DNA of 64,000 nucleotides, taken from NCBI RefSeq assembly GCF_014236655.1, contig NZ_JACMYG010000020.1, forward strand, positions 1-64,000, given 5' to 3'. Source of the DNA: Pseudomonas kielensis (GTDB lineage: Bacteria; Pseudomonadota; Gammaproteobacteria; Pseudomonadales; Pseudomonadaceae). The position numbers were made by a program, and so were the translations under genes. Below the pieces are notes generated by a model. It was not told the origin of the DNA. It did no database searches and saw only the letters and a program-made list of their open reading frames with translations. This document shows, in pieces, positions 56,261 to 64,000 of this stretch (positions are counted from its first letter, which is position 1; every line of letters begins with the position of its first letter).

Positions 56261-56966
56261 GGTGTTTCTCCTTTGCGTTGTGCCAACCGAGATAGAGGTA
56301 AAGGCCAAGCAGGGCGATCGCCATGGCGAACCACTGCACGGCATAAGCCAGGTGTTTTTCCGGTCCCATGGCCACCACCGGCCAATCAGCCTGGTAGGAC
56401 GCCGGCCCGCTTTCGGTGCGTAATTCGTAGGCGAAACCTTCACGACCAAGCGCCGCCCAAAGCTTGCCCGGCTCGACTGCGGTGACCAGTTGTGGCCAGG
56501 TCGCGGAGCTCGGGTCAGCGTGCAGCTGGAAGGTCGCGCCGGGGGCGACGTACACCCAGGCATCGAGACTCAGCACCGCCTGCGGTGTGGTGAATTGCGG
56601 CGGTGTACGCCGATCCGGCCATGGCAGCCAGCCACGATTGACCAGCAGCCAGAGTCCCGTCGCCTGATCCTGGAACGGTTGCAGCAGCTCGACGCCGACC
56701 TTGCCATCGCGCTGACGGTTATCGAGCAGCAGACTGTGTCCGGCATCGAACTGGCCATGCAGACGCACTCGGCGGAAGGCTGGATCTTCGGTGTGCTGCA
56801 GCTCGGAGCTGGCCATCGGCTCGGAAACCCGGCGCTCAGCGTAGCTGTGCAGCAGGGCGCTTTTTTCCGCGCCCCGACTCAGTTGCCAGAAGCCCAGCGA
56901 GACCAGTAGCGGCAGCAACAGGGCCACCACCAGCGTCGGCACGAGCCCCGGCCGAAAACGCTTCAT
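56226..56966 (-). CDS. SURF1 family cytochrome oxidase assembly protein
   Basis: A 246-aa protein with helices at both ends (about 10-28; about 215-235), the SURF1 topology. FWQLSRGAEKSAL, PFRRVRLHGQFD-like AFRRVRLHGQF, and WLLVNRGWLPWPDRRTPP are family motifs. It assists heme A insertion into subunit I. Confidence 0.93.
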   Translation of the reverse strand: MKRFRPGLVPTLVVALLLPLLVSLGFWQLSRGAEKSALLHSYAERRVSEPMASSELQHTEDPAFRRVRLHGQFDAGHSLLLDNRQRDGKVGVELLQPFQDQATGLWLLVNRGWLPWPDRRTPPQFTTPQAVLSLDAWVYVAPGATFQLHADPSSATWPQLVTAVEPGKLWAALGREGFAYELRTESGPASYQADWPVVAMGPEKHLAYAVQWFAMAIALLGLYLYLGWHNAKEKHHGSGHESTQHV

Positions 56967-57036
56967 GGCCGTGCCAGAAAGTCAGCGGGCGAGCTAGCTA
57001 TACTCAAGTGCATCGCGTTTCCCCCGGAGTCCCACC

Positions 57037-57240
57037 ATGCTCAAAGCAGCCATCGTCCTGATGCTGATTGCCACGGTCGCCAGCCTGTTCAGCGGCCTGT
57101 TTTTTCTGGTCAAGGACGACAGCCGCTCACATCGCCTGGTCATCGCCTTGAGCATTCGTGTCGGCCTCGCCGCCCTCACCGTCGGCCTGATCGCCTGGGG
57201 CTTCTTCAGTGGCCAACTGGTGTCTCACGCCCCTTGGTAG
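57037..57240 (+). CDS. DUF2909 twin-transmembrane small protein
   Basis: A 67-aa protein with two helices (about 4-26 and 37-60) separated by VKDDSRSHR. DUF2909 members sit in cox clusters; here the gene is antiparallel to the cox genes, between SURF1 and subunit III. Function unknown; perhaps a small oxidase subunit or assembly factor. Confidence 0.85.
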   Translation: MLKAAIVLMLIATVASLFSGLFFLVKDDSRSHRLVIALSIRVGLAALTVGLIAWGFFSGQLVSHAPW

Positions 57241-57246
57241 CGTGCC

Positions 57247-58134
57247 TCAGAGTACGTAGACAAAAACAAACAGACCGATCCACACCACATCCACAAAGTG
57301 CCAGTACCAGCTCGCGGCCTCGAAGCCGAACTGGTGCTCGGCATCGAAGTGTCCGCGCAGCACTCGCATCAGCATCACGAACAGAATCAGCGTGCCGATG
57401 GTCACGTGGGCGCCGTGGAATCCGGTGAGCATGAAGAAGGTGGCGCCGTAGATGCCCGAGCCCAGGGTCAGGCCCAGTTCGTGGTAGGCGTGGATGTATT
57501 CCTCGGCCTGAAAGCCAAGAAAGGCGCAGCCCAGCAGTACGGTCAGCGCCAGCCAGATTTTCAGCGCCCCGCGATGGCCTTTTTTCAGGGCATGGTGGGC
57601 GATGGTCACGGTGACGCTGGAGCTGACCAGGATCACTGTGTTCAGCAGGGGCAGGCCCCACGGGCTGATGACGTCCTTGGGTGGCGGGAACAGCTTGGAG
57701 TCAGGGTTTTCCAGCAACGGCCAGACGAACTGGAAATTCGGCCAGAGCATATGGGCGAGGCCCTTGGTCCCTTCACCGCCCAGCGCCGGCCCCGAGATGT
57801 GACGCACGTAGAACAGCGCACCGAAAAACGCGATGAAGAACATCACCTCGGAAAAAATGAACCAGCTCATGCCCCAGCGGAACGAGCGATCCAGCTGGGC
57901 GCTGTACAGCCCCGCGCGACTTTCCTTGATCACCGCGCCAAACCAGCCAAACAGCATGTAGGCCAGCAGTAGCCCCCCGACGAAAAAGATCAGCGGGCCG
58001 TGGGACTCAGGCCGCGCAGCCTTCAGATCGTTGAACCAGGTGGCCAGGCCAAACACCGTGACGAACATGCCGATGGTGGCGATGATCGGCCATTTGCTTT
58101 GGGCGGGAACGTAATAATGCTCATGAGTTGCCAT
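57247..58134 (-). CDS. coxC: Cytochrome c oxidase subunit III
   Basis: A 295-aa membrane protein with about seven helices. FFIAFFGALFYVRHISGP, EYIHAYHELGLTLGSGIYGA and FHGAHVTIGTLILF are conserved subunit III stretches; the C-terminus WYWHFVDVVWIGLFVFVYVL is diagnostic. Its stop lies 6 bases from that of the convergent DUF2909 gene. Confidence 0.95.
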   Translation of the reverse strand: MATHEHYYVPAQSKWPIIATIGMFVTVFGLATWFNDLKAARPESHGPLIFFVGGLLLAYMLFGWFGAVIKESRAGLYSAQLDRSFRWGMSWFIFSEVMFFIAFFGALFYVRHISGPALGGEGTKGLAHMLWPNFQFVWPLLENPDSKLFPPPKDVISPWGLPLLNTVILVSSSVTVTIAHHALKKGHRGALKIWLALTVLLGCAFLGFQAEEYIHAYHELGLTLGSGIYGATFFMLTGFHGAHVTIGTLILFVMLMRVLRGHFDAEHQFGFEAASWYWHFVDVVWIGLFVFVYVL

Positions 58135-58167
58135 TTATTGTTCTCCTTATCGGGCACGCTTGAACGT

Positions 58168-58725
58168 CTAGCCACCGGTCTTTTGTGCAACGGCCACGGG
58201 TGGATGACGCGCGGTGATATCGAACAGCGTGTAAGCCAGCGTCAGGTGCTTCACATCCTTGGGCATATCGCGATCAACGATGAAACGTACCGGCATCTCG
58301 ATCTGCTGACCGGGCTGCAGCACTTGCTGGGTAAAGCAGAAACATTCGGTCTTGTGGAAATACATCGCCGCAGCGCTAGGTGAAATGCTCGGCACCGCCT
58401 GGGCACTCATCGGGTGACTGCTGGGGTTGCGGGCGATGAAAATCATCTCGTTCACCGCACCGGGGTGGACCACGATGTCATCGGACTTGGGATAAAACTC
58501 CCAGACCATGTCGATCGCGTTGGTGGACAGGAACTGCACGCGCACCTGGCGCGATTCGTCCACCTGCTGCTCGCCGGAATACTGCCCGCCGGTCTTGCCA
58601 TTGATTCCCAGCGCCTTGCACATCACGTCATAGATCGGCACCAGGGCAAACCCGAAGACAAACATCGCCACCACCACCAGCAGTAAACGGGTTACCAGTT
58701 TTTTCGTGGAAATCGAATCAGCCAT
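58168..58725 (-). CDS. ctaG: Cytochrome c oxidase assembly protein Cox11/CtaG
   Basis: A 185-aa protein with one N-terminal helix (about 11-30) and a periplasmic copper domain with the copper-binding motif KTECFCFTQQ and conserved MPVRFIVDRDMP. It delivers copper to CuB of subunit I. Confidence 0.95.
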   Translation of the reverse strand: MADSISTKKLVTRLLLVVVAMFVFGFALVPIYDVMCKALGINGKTGGQYSGEQQVDESRQVRVQFLSTNAIDMVWEFYPKSDDIVVHPGAVNEMIFIARNPSSHPMSAQAVPSISPSAAAMYFHKTECFCFTQQVLQPGQQIEMPVRFIVDRDMPKDVKHLTLAYTLFDITARHPPVAVAQKTGG

Positions 58726-58761
58726 GATTCACCACCCCCCCCGAAAAACCCGCCAGGGCGT

Positions 58762-60354
58762 TCATTTCACTTCCGGCGGAGTGGTGAAGGTGTGATACGG
58801 CGCGGGCGAGGGAATGCTCCACTCCAGGCCTTCGGCGCCATCCCACGGTTTGGCCGGTGCTGGCTCGCCGCCGCGAATGGTCTTGATCACGATGAACAGG
58901 AAGAAGATCTGCGTGGCGCCAAACATGAAGGCGCCAATCGAAGACACCATGTTGAAATCGGCAAACTGCAGGTTGTAGTCCGGAATCCGGCGCGGCATGC
59001 CCGCCAGCCCGACGAAGTGCATCGGGAAAAACGCCATGTTCATGCCGATGAAGGACAACCAGAAATGCAGCTTGCCCAGGGTCTCGTCATACATGTGCCC
59101 GGTCCACTTGGGCATCCAGTAGTAGGCGGACGCGAAGATCCCGAAGATCGCCCCCGGCACCAGCACGTAGTGGAAGTGCGCCACCACGAAGTAGGTGTCC
59201 TGGTACTGGAAGTCCGCTGGCGCGATGGCCAGCATCAATCCGGAGAAACCGCCGATCGAGAACAGGATCACGAACGCCACGGCAAACAGCATGGGCGTCT
59301 CGAACGTCAGCGAGCCCTGCCACATGGTGCTGGCCCAGTTGAACACCTTGACCCCGGTGGGTACCGCAATCAGCAGGGTGGCGTACATGAAGAACAGCTC
59401 GCCCACCAGCGGGATGCCCACCACGAACATGTGGTGCGCCCAGACGATGAACGACAGGAAGGCGATGCTTGCCGTCGCATAGACCATCGAGGTGTAGCCG
59501 AACAGCGGTTTGCGGGAAAAGGTCGGAATGATCGAGCTGACGGCACCAAAGGCCGGCAGGATCATGATGTACACCTCGGGGTGACCAAAGAACCAGAACA
59601 CATGCTGGAACAGCACCGGGTCACCGCCACCGGCCGCACTGAAGAAGCTGGTGCCGAAATGGATGTCCATCAGCATCATGGTCACGCAACCGGCCAGCAC
59701 CGGCATCACCGCGATCAGCAGGAAGGCAGTGATCAGCCAGGTCCAGACGAACAGCGGCATTTTCATCAGGGTCATGCCGGGGGCGCGCAGGTTGAGGATG
59801 GTGGCAATCACGTTGATCGCCCCCATGATCGAACTGATACCCATCAGGTGGATGGCGAAGATGAAAAAGGTCACGCTTTCCGGGGCGTAGGTGGTCGACA
59901 GCGGCGCGTAGAAGGTCCAACCGAAGTTTGGTCCGCCACCGGGCATGAACAAGGTCGAGACCAGCATCAGGAAGGCTGCCGGCAGCAGCCAGAAACTGAA
60001 GTTGTTCATCCGCGGCAGGGCCATGTCCGGCGCGCCGATCATCAGCGGGATCATCCAGTTGGCCAGGCCGACAAACGCCGGCATCACCGCGCCGAAGACC
60101 ATGACCAGGCCATGCATGGTCGTCATCTGGTTGAAGAACGCCGGCTCGACGATCTGCAGCCCGGGCTGGAACAGCTCGGCACGGATCACCATGGCAAACG
60201 AGCCGCCGAGCAGGAACATCATGAAGCTGAACCACAGGTACAGCGTGCCGATGTCCTTGTGGTTGGTGGTCAGCACCCAGCGCATCAGGCCCTTGGCAGG
60301 GCCATGGGCGTGGTCATGGCCGGCATGACCATGGTCATCGATCACTGCACTCAT
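58762..60354 (-). CDS. coxA: Cytochrome c oxidase subunit I
   Basis: A 530-aa catalytic subunit with twelve helices. Heme and CuB ligands are present: TTMHGLVMVFGA (low-spin heme His), FWFFGHPEVYIMILPAFG (CuB His and crosslinked Tyr), VWAHHMFVVG (His-His) and VVAHFHYVLV (heme a3 and a). The N-terminus is His-rich (HGHAGHDHAHG). Reduces oxygen to water and pumps protons. Confidence 0.97.
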   Translation of the reverse strand: MSAVIDDHGHAGHDHAHGPAKGLMRWVLTTNHKDIGTLYLWFSFMMFLLGGSFAMVIRAELFQPGLQIVEPAFFNQMTTMHGLVMVFGAVMPAFVGLANWMIPLMIGAPDMALPRMNNFSFWLLPAAFLMLVSTLFMPGGGPNFGWTFYAPLSTTYAPESVTFFIFAIHLMGISSIMGAINVIATILNLRAPGMTLMKMPLFVWTWLITAFLLIAVMPVLAGCVTMMLMDIHFGTSFFSAAGGGDPVLFQHVFWFFGHPEVYIMILPAFGAVSSIIPTFSRKPLFGYTSMVYATASIAFLSFIVWAHHMFVVGIPLVGELFFMYATLLIAVPTGVKVFNWASTMWQGSLTFETPMLFAVAFVILFSIGGFSGLMLAIAPADFQYQDTYFVVAHFHYVLVPGAIFGIFASAYYWMPKWTGHMYDETLGKLHFWLSFIGMNMAFFPMHFVGLAGMPRRIPDYNLQFADFNMVSSIGAFMFGATQIFFLFIVIKTIRGGEPAPAKPWDGAEGLEWSIPSPAPYHTFTTPPEVK

Positions 60355-60436
60355 GTCCTGACTCCTGTAGACGAATGGACTGGGCGGCTCGAGGCGTCAC
60401 GCCCCAAGCGCTCACGGGGACACGCAATCGACCGGG

Positions 60437-61564
60437 TCATTTGCTTTCCTCCTGCTTGAGGGCCAGCACGTCTTTTGGCGTGACCATGTCGCCTTTGTTG
60501 TTGCCCCAGGCATTACGCTCGTAGGTCACGACGGCGGCGATATCGACTTCCGACAGCTGCTTGCCGAACGCCGCCATGGCGGTGCCCGGTTTGCCGTGGA
60601 AGACAATACCCAAGTGATCGGCGATGGGACCGGTGGCGATTTTCGAGCCCTTGAGCGCCGGGAACATCGGCGGCAGGCCCTGGCCTTCGGCCTGGTGACA
60701 GGCCACGCAGGTGGTGTGATAAACCTTGTCGCCACGCTCCTTGAGCTCCTCCAGCGTCCATTCCTTGCTGGTCAGCTCCTTGAGTTTGGCCGCTTCGGCC
60801 TTGCGCTCGGCCAGCCAGGTGTCGTAATCGGCCTGGCTTTTGACGTCGACCACAATAGGCATGAAGCCGTGGTCCTTGCCGCAGAGTTCGGCGCATTGGC
60901 CACGGTAGATCCCGGGCTTGTCGACCCGGGTCCACGCTTCATTGACGAAACCGGGGATCGCATCGCGCTTGACCGCAAAGGCCGGCACCCACCAGGAGTG
61001 AATGACATCGGCGGAGGTCACCAGAAAGCGCACCTTGGCGCCGATCGGCAGCACCAATGGCTGATCGACCTCCAGCAGGTAGTGTTCGCCCTTGGCGCTC
61101 TGGTTGCGGATCTGCTCTTGAGGGGTGGCCAGGTTGCTGAAGAACTCGACGTCCTGGCCCAGGTATTTGTAATGCCACTTCCACTGATAGCCGGTGACCT
61201 GGATATCGATATCCGGCTCACTGCTGTCGTACATCTTGATCAGGGTGGCGGTCGCCGGAACGGCCATGGCAACAAGGATGATGAAGGGCACCACGGTCCA
61301 GAGGATCTCGACCGTCGTACTTTCATGGAATTTGGCGGCCACCTGCCCGGTGGAGCGCCGATGCATGATCATCGACCAGAACATCGCACCGAAGACGATG
61401 ATCCCGATCACTACACAGATCCAGAAGATGGTCATGTGCAGGTCGAAGACTGCGTGACTGATTTCAGTAGCCCCAGGCGCCATATTCACAGTCCAGGCGG
61501 CTTGCGCCTGGCTGAAAACCGACCACAACAGGAGGCCCATCCAGACTTGTGGATGTCGCATCAT
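60437..61564 (-). CDS. coxB: Cytochrome c oxidase subunit II with fused cytochrome c domain
   Basis: A 375-aa protein. Signal peptide (ending AQAAW), two helices (about 42-64 and 86-108), a CuA domain with the full ligand set GQCAELCGKDHGFMPI, and a C-terminal cytochrome c domain (about 270-365) with TTCVACHQAEG and a Met ligand. The fusion makes this a caa3-type subunit II. It leads the leftward oxidase run; an RpoS-like -10 lies about 145 bases upstream. Confidence 0.96.
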   Translation of the reverse strand: MMRHPQVWMGLLLWSVFSQAQAAWTVNMAPGATEISHAVFDLHMTIFWICVVIGIIVFGAMFWSMIMHRRSTGQVAAKFHESTTVEILWTVVPFIILVAMAVPATATLIKMYDSSEPDIDIQVTGYQWKWHYKYLGQDVEFFSNLATPQEQIRNQSAKGEHYLLEVDQPLVLPIGAKVRFLVTSADVIHSWWVPAFAVKRDAIPGFVNEAWTRVDKPGIYRGQCAELCGKDHGFMPIVVDVKSQADYDTWLAERKAEAAKLKELTSKEWTLEELKERGDKVYHTTCVACHQAEGQGLPPMFPALKGSKIATGPIADHLGIVFHGKPGTAMAAFGKQLSEVDIAAVVTYERNAWGNNKGDMVTPKDVLALKQEESK

Positions 61565-61936
61565 TGCGGGTTCCCCTTATCGTTCTTGTTATCCCGCCGG
61601 CTTTCACCTGCGTCCAAGGGAGCGGCTGCCTAGACTACGAACTTAAACCGCCAAGCCTTGCTGCACATGCAGTCGGGCGTCATCAGCTAACTTCATACAA
61701 AACCGAGTATAGACAGCGAGTGGGACCTCGCAACGCGATGGCGTAAATCAGCTGAAACACCTGGGGCTTGCGCCGCAGGCCGCTGATGGAGAAGGATGTG
61801 ACTAGGTGATGGCAAATCGATATAACTTAGATGCATCAAAGGTGAAACAATTATGACAAATACGTCTTAACGGTTTTCATAAGCAAGCTAACTTATGTCT
61901 TCCCCTATTTCCTTGCCTTCGTTTCCTGGAGTTTTC
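61565..61936. other. Divergent intergenic region upstream of coxB
   Basis: 372 bases without a supported gene. The notable element is the RpoS-type promoter at 61706-61733 for coxB. The right part (61800-61900) is AT-rich and may hold the promoter for the gene at 61937. Confidence 0.4.
61706..61733 (-). promoter_or_regulatory. RpoS-type promoter candidate for the cox genes
   Basis: CTATACT (61712-61706) is a perfect RpoS-preferred extended -10; TTGCGA (61733-61728) lies 16 bases further upstream as a weak -35. The predicted start is about 135 bases before the coxB ATG. RpoS control of aa3 oxidase under starvation is known for P. aeruginosa. Confidence 0.55.
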
Positions 61937-62587
61937 ATGAACACCGCCGCATTGCGCGAGCAGATTCAACGTGCCCAATTACATGAGTCCGAAACCGGTC
62001 AGCTGACCCGTCAGCTGGAAGTCCAATTGCCTCACCTGCATGCCGCTATTCAATTACCGGACGTCGACGCCAAAGGCGTGATGACCCGTTTTGTGGCCGC
62101 CTACATCGACCAGGTCCCGGACCTGCTCGACGCAGCCAACGAAGTCGCACGCGAAGCCGGGATCGAATCACAGATCAAGCCGGTACTGAAGATCGCCTAT
62201 CAGTTCTTCCTCCAGCCACCGGCAATCATGGCCGGCCACGTAGGCCTGGACAGCCTGCTGGACGAAGCCTACCTGGCCCATCGCCTGGTAGAAGAAGTGA
62301 ACGACCTCTACATCAAACATTTCGGCCAGCCACTGACCCCCTTGGACATGACTGTCGCCAACCTGATTGCCCACCAACTGATCGGCGAAGACTTCGCCAA
62401 TCAACTGGATGAGGCGGTTCATCACGCCGTTGACGAAATGCTCAACGAAGACAGCTTCGCCCTGGAGTCCGTCGAAGCCTATCGGGAAAAACTCAACAGC
62501 CCGGACACCGGTGCCGCCTGGAAACGCTGGCCGTGCCTATCGCGCCAACTGGGTGTGGGCCTGGAACTGGATCAACCAGCCGCCTGA
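61937..62587 (+). CDS. Conserved hypothetical protein (PA0104-like)
   Basis: A 216-aa acidic, mostly helical cytoplasmic protein. GGAG precedes the ATG at 61937. No catalytic motif is obvious; conserved-looking stretches are FVAAYIDQVPDLLDAANEVA and HLVEEVNDLYIKHFGQPL-like RLVEEVNDLYIKHFGQPLTP. It sits between coxB and the carbonic anhydrase, as in P. aeruginosa. A hairpin follows the stop. Confidence 0.78.
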   Translation: MNTAALREQIQRAQLHESETGQLTRQLEVQLPHLHAAIQLPDVDAKGVMTRFVAAYIDQVPDLLDAANEVAREAGIESQIKPVLKIAYQFFLQPPAIMAGHVGLDSLLDEAYLAHRLVEEVNDLYIKHFGQPLTPLDMTVANLIAHQLIGEDFANQLDEAVHHAVDEMLNEDSFALESVEAYREKLNSPDTGAAWKRWPCLSRQLGVGLELDQPAA

Positions 62588-62600
62588 CCCCCTCCAACAC

Positions 62601-62630
62601 TTGTGGGAGTGGCCTTGCGTGCTCCCACAA
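62601..62630 (+). terminator. Hairpin after the PA0104-like gene
   Basis: TTGTGGGAGT.../...GCTCCCACAA, perfect outer 9-bp stem, 14 bases after the stop. It is the short REP/terminator form common in fluorescens-group genomes; no T-tract follows. Confidence 0.6.
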
Positions 62631-62790
62631 GGACACTTGACCGGCTGAACCTCGGCCACAAACATCACCCAGCAGTCTGCAGCTTCCTTGCTGAACCGCT
62701 TTCAGTCGCCCCCCATGAGGCTTCCCCCGGATTGATTCGGTGTGGCGAAGCCTGGACGCGTGTTCATCAGCCTCACCAACCACGCAAGAT

Positions 62791-63522
62791 CTAGAAGCGC
62801 GCCTTGGGCGTCGCCATGGGGATCGGAAGGCTGCCATCCAAAGGCAGGAAGCAGCTCTTGTCCGCGTCGTAGGCTTTTATTTCACTGGTTTCGATGCTGT
62901 AGACCCAGCCATGGATGAACAGCTGACCGTTGGCCATGCGCGAAGCCACGGAGGGGTGAGTGCGCAAATGCTGCAGCTGGGCGATGACGTTTTCTTCAGT
63001 CAGCACCTGCATGCTTTCGTTTTCATCAGCGCAATTGCAGTTTTCCTGGACCATGGTTTTCGCGACCTCGGCGTGGCGCAACCAAGCCTTGACCGTGGGC
63101 ATCTTTTCCAGGCTCTGCGGGTTCAGGACCGCCCTCATGGCGCCGCAATCGGAATGTCCGCAAATGATGATGTGCTGCACACCCAACGCCAGCACCGCGT
63201 ACTCGATGGCCGTGGAAACGCCGCCATTCATTTGCCCATAAGGGGGTACGACGTTGCCCACATTACGCGTGACAAACAGGTCACCTGGGGCGCTGTGGGT
63301 GATGAGTTCCGGGACGATTCGCGAATCGGCACACGCAATAAACATTGCCCGTGGCCGTTGGGCCGTAGCGAGCTTCTTGAACAGTTCTTCCTGTTCCGGG
63401 AAGACCTCATGATGAAAATGCAGAAAGCCGTCAACAATGTGCTGCAGCGCTGCATCGGCGCTTTCGGCCTCGGGAAGGGCTGAAGCCGACGCAGCCAACG
63501 GTGGTTTTTCTTTGTCACTCAT
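62791..63522 (-). CDS. Beta-class carbonic anhydrase
   Basis: A 243-aa enzyme interconverting CO2 and bicarbonate. Zinc ligands are in FIACADSRIVPE (Cys, Asp/Arg dyad) and IICGHSDCGAMR (His, Cys). An N-terminal 30-residue extension rich in Ala/Glu precedes the catalytic domain. Of two adjacent ATGs, 63522 has the better distance (7 bases) from GAGG; 63525 is possible. Confidence 0.94.
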   Translation of the reverse strand: MSDKEKPPLAASASALPEAESADAALQHIVDGFLHFHHEVFPEQEELFKKLATAQRPRAMFIACADSRIVPELITHSAPGDLFVTRNVGNVVPPYGQMNGGVSTAIEYAVLALGVQHIIICGHSDCGAMRAVLNPQSLEKMPTVKAWLRHAEVAKTMVQENCNCADENESMQVLTEENVIAQLQHLRTHPSVASRMANGQLFIHGWVYSIETSEIKAYDADKSCFLPLDGSLPIPMATPKARF

Positions 63523-63907
63523 CATTCATCCTCGTTGGCACAGTAGGGGGTCCCCAGAGTTTACATCACTCAGGTGCAATGCAAACGGCGAGGGCGCCAC
63601 CCACAAAAAACAAGCCCGACGCCACAGTAACCGATCAGATTTAGTTGACGCTGAATAACGGCCATTGAGCAGTATTTCCGACAGTTAACGGTTGCGGCAC
63701 GCAACAATTACTACGGACATATTAACTGCAACAGTTATTCCGAATAGGGTAGCGAACAACTTTGATGTCAGCCCCAAGAAACAAATCGAAAGGCGTCAGG
63801 ACTGTTTATTTTGAAGCCTTCATTAATCTAACCAGCAAGTGCACCCGCACTTGAAAACTACAGATACATTAAAAGAAATCAACCCAATAAGCACTTTTAT
63901 AGAAACC
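63523..63907. other. AT-rich intergenic region at the right edge
   Basis: 385 bases, noticeably richer in A/T than the rest of the window from about 63650 on. CAAGTGC-ACCC-GCACTTG (63836-63853) is a perfect 7-bp hairpin, and GTTGC/GCAAC (about 63691-63705) a smaller one. No gene is supported. Confidence 0.45.
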
Positions 63908-64000
63908 ATGAATGAACTTCGTGCCCATCACAAATCCTTGTTGGCTAGTGGCAAACCACAAGCCGCTCGTAGTTTCTCCACGCCAAGCCCTACTGCACTG
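63908..64000 (+). CDS. Start of an unidentified gene, cut by the window end
   Basis: ATG at 63908 opens a frame (MNELRAHHKSLLASGKPQAA, then RSFSTPSPTAL) that stays open for 31 codons to the edge. There is no good Shine-Dalgarno. No family can be named from this fragment. The AT-rich upstream region suggests a gene outside the core cluster. Confidence 0.45.
   Translation, partial: MNELRAHHKSLLASGKPQAARSFSTPSPTAL

Noticed and set aside
58792..60459. 555-aa plus-strand ORF opposite coxA
   Set aside because: A longer ORF than coxA itself, but composed of His/Gln/Arg/Asp-rich low-complexity sequence typical of antisense GC-rich DNA; coxA carries all heme and copper ligands.

Overview
The window is a GC-rich, densely packed chromosomal segment from a Pseudomonas of the fluorescens/putida type. 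This rests on gene content and order: kinB-algB next to an AmpDh2-type amidase, dgcH, dsbA and cytochrome c4; engB and polA flanking an ErsA-like small RNA; thrB and the znuA/zur-znuC-znuB cluster; metNIQ; and the aa3-type cytochrome oxidase cluster with its heme and copper assembly genes. Pseudomonas-style REP elements are also present. I see no prophage, insertion sequence, CRISPR array or tRNA gene. Almost everything looks like ordinary core genome.

Layout. (1) 1-200: a very strong leftward promoter with stable-RNA character, probably for an rRNA operon outside the window, followed by the terminator of the next operon. (2) 201-8.7 kb: glutarate/lysine catabolism (CoA-transferase, gcdH, divergent LysR regulator), the three-gene proton-translocating transhydrogenase (pntAA-pntAB-pntB) and an acetyl-CoA hydrolase/CoA-transferase. 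(3) 8.7-13.4 kb: two DUF1127 mini-proteins preceded by shared short repeats, then three tandem DUF2388 secreted proteins translationally coupled to a large periplasmic DUF4105 protein, then a GFA-family protein. (4) 13.6-26.7 kb: CitMHS transporter, TerC, Na/Pi cotransporter, M16 peptidase, a DUF5924 membrane protein, a four-gene MCE lipid-transport operon, a fused SpmA/SpmB-like protein and GltP. (5) 26.7-38.8 kb: a long gene-poor gap, two small membrane proteins, algB-kinB, an EAL phosphodiesterase, an AmpDh2-like amidase, DgcH, an EEP-family hydrolase, DsbA and two c-type cytochromes. (6) 38.9-53 kb: engB, ErsA-like sRNA, polA, thrB, the zinc uptake locus with a Zur box, catalase HPII and the methionine transporter. 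(7) 53-62 kb: a leftward cytochrome c oxidase cluster (coxB-coxA-cox11-coxC, SURF1, a small CxxxC protein, CtaA, CyoE, Sco). (8) 61.9-64 kb: a conserved unknown protein, a beta-carbonic anhydrase and, after an AT-rich gap, the first codons of an unidentified gene.

How the parts fit. Envelope stress and biofilm control are concentrated here: AlgB/KinB govern alginate, DgcH and the EAL protein make and break c-di-GMP, and the sRNA has an AlgU-type promoter. Redox biogenesis is the second theme: DsbA, cytochromes c4 and c5-like, and a full cox assembly set that includes a second thioredoxin-like CxxxC protein besides Sco. The most promising poorly described system is the DUF2388 triplet with its coupled DUF4105/HExxH protein. 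Starts were chosen by ribosome-binding site and family N-terminus; no database search was possible, so names rest on recognised motifs and synteny.
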